DNA from: Akkermansiaceae bacterium UBA956
Lineage (GTDB): Bacteria > Verrucomicrobiota > Verrucomicrobiia > Verrucomicrobiales > Akkermansiaceae
DNA: 64,000 bases
Assembly (NCBI GenBank): GCA_002293145.1
Contig: DBCO01000034.1
Coordinates: forward strand, 1 to 64,000
Reading direction: 5' to 3'
Position 1 is the first letter of the stretch; each line of letters starts with the position of its first letter. Under the pieces are notes generated by a model that was not told where the DNA came from, did no database searches, and saw nothing but the letters and a program-made list of their open reading frames with translations. Below are positions 63,760-64,000 of this stretch, in pieces. A program made the position numbers and the translations under genes.

Positions 63760-64000
63760 ATGGTGTTCGAGCAGGGTGAGTGGCAGTATCGGGCACGAGT
63801 CGGCGATTGGTATGCGACGCAGGACTGTGGCGTGATTGGGCTTGATGGCTTGCGTCTCACGCATCGCGCGGATTCCTTGGTGAAAGTTCTGGGTGAATTG
63901 GTCAATCCCGCGCAGATCGAATCGGCCTTGTGCGATGCGGGACTGCCGGTGGGATGTTTTGCGGTGCTCGCCATTCCAGACCCGCGCAAAGAGCATCGCT
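63760..64000 (+). CDS. C-terminal part of an AMP-dependent acyl-CoA synthetase/ligase, 5'-truncated, runs off window
   Basis: Protein similarity begins at about 63754 (GEMVFEQGEWQYRARVG) and continues GDWYATQDCGVIGLDGLRL, THRADSLVKVLGELVNPAQI and ESAL to the window end. This is the hinge and C-terminal subdomain of the ANL superfamily: D in YATQDCG, the hinge R-A-D in THRADS and the lysine-bearing KVLGE. The large N-terminal AMP-binding domain that should precede it is absent; the frame is closed by a TAA inside the repeat copy at 63710-63742. It is probably a fragment left by the adjacent insertion. The exact ligase type cannot be told. Confidence 0.7.
   Translation, partial: MVFEQGEWQYRARVGDWYATQDCGVIGLDGLRLTHRADSLVKVLGELVNPAQIESALCDAGLPVGCFAVLAIPDPRKEHR

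Overview
The window looks like chromosomal DNA of a member of the Verrucomicrobia (PVC superphylum). The grounds are family content, not a database search: a very large secreted protein joining a ThuA-like domain, a Pirellula/Verrucomicrobia-type dehydrogenase-like propeller, HEAT repeats and a CXXCH haem domain; two giant secreted CotH/lamin-tail proteins; a TonB receptor with a carboxypeptidase-type N-terminal domain; and a DUF58-BatA-VWA-DUF4175-prenyltransferase operon. No rRNA, tRNA or CRISPR was seen.

Layout. 1-6.1 kb: the 5' part of a secreted protein gene downstream of a TonB-dependent receptor, a DapA-superfamily aldolase/lyase, a VapBC-type toxin-antitoxin pair and a small orphan protein. 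6.2-10.4 kb: the giant haem-binding protein, ending at a strong hairpin terminator. 10.5-20.9 kb: an AT-rich, island-like cassette. Two paralogous proteins with a DUF3431-like C-terminal domain bracket a COG0523 GTPase, a small Cys-rich exported peptide, a lipoprotein, UDP-galactopyranose mutase, a thioredoxin-type arsenate reductase, a PiT phosphate permease and a DXD glycosyltransferase. The two divergent arms are separated by a C10/G10 tract set inside a perfect inverted repeat. 21-26 kb: a DUF1275 membrane protein, an RND efflux adaptor/pump pair and a decayed gene. 26.5-41.2 kb: two convergent giant CotH proteins and a small membrane-anchored helical protein. 41.4-46.8 kb: an ABC-F ATPase and carB, with three imperfect palindromic repeats of three sequence families around carB. 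47.8-58.6 kb: a translationally coupled five-gene operon of VWA/BatA-type proteins. 58.7-62 kb: a half-length aldehyde dehydrogenase, engB and lysA. 62-64 kb: a mobile-element scar.

The scar is the clearest unadvertised structure. A frameshifted remnant of a REP-type Y1 transposase lies just upstream of lysA (62042-62264, minus). Its leader-like motif occurs twice in direct orientation (62302-62330 and 63710-63742). Between the copies is an orphan RHS C-terminus, and just beyond the second copy the C-terminal part of an AMP-dependent acyl-CoA ligase begins abruptly, without its N-terminal part.

The best candidate for an undescribed system is the 10.5-20.9 kb cassette. Its parts point to a cell-surface glycan made with galactofuranose and glycosyltransferases, combined with metal/oxyanion functions and a possible homopolymer-tract expression switch. 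That functional link is inference.
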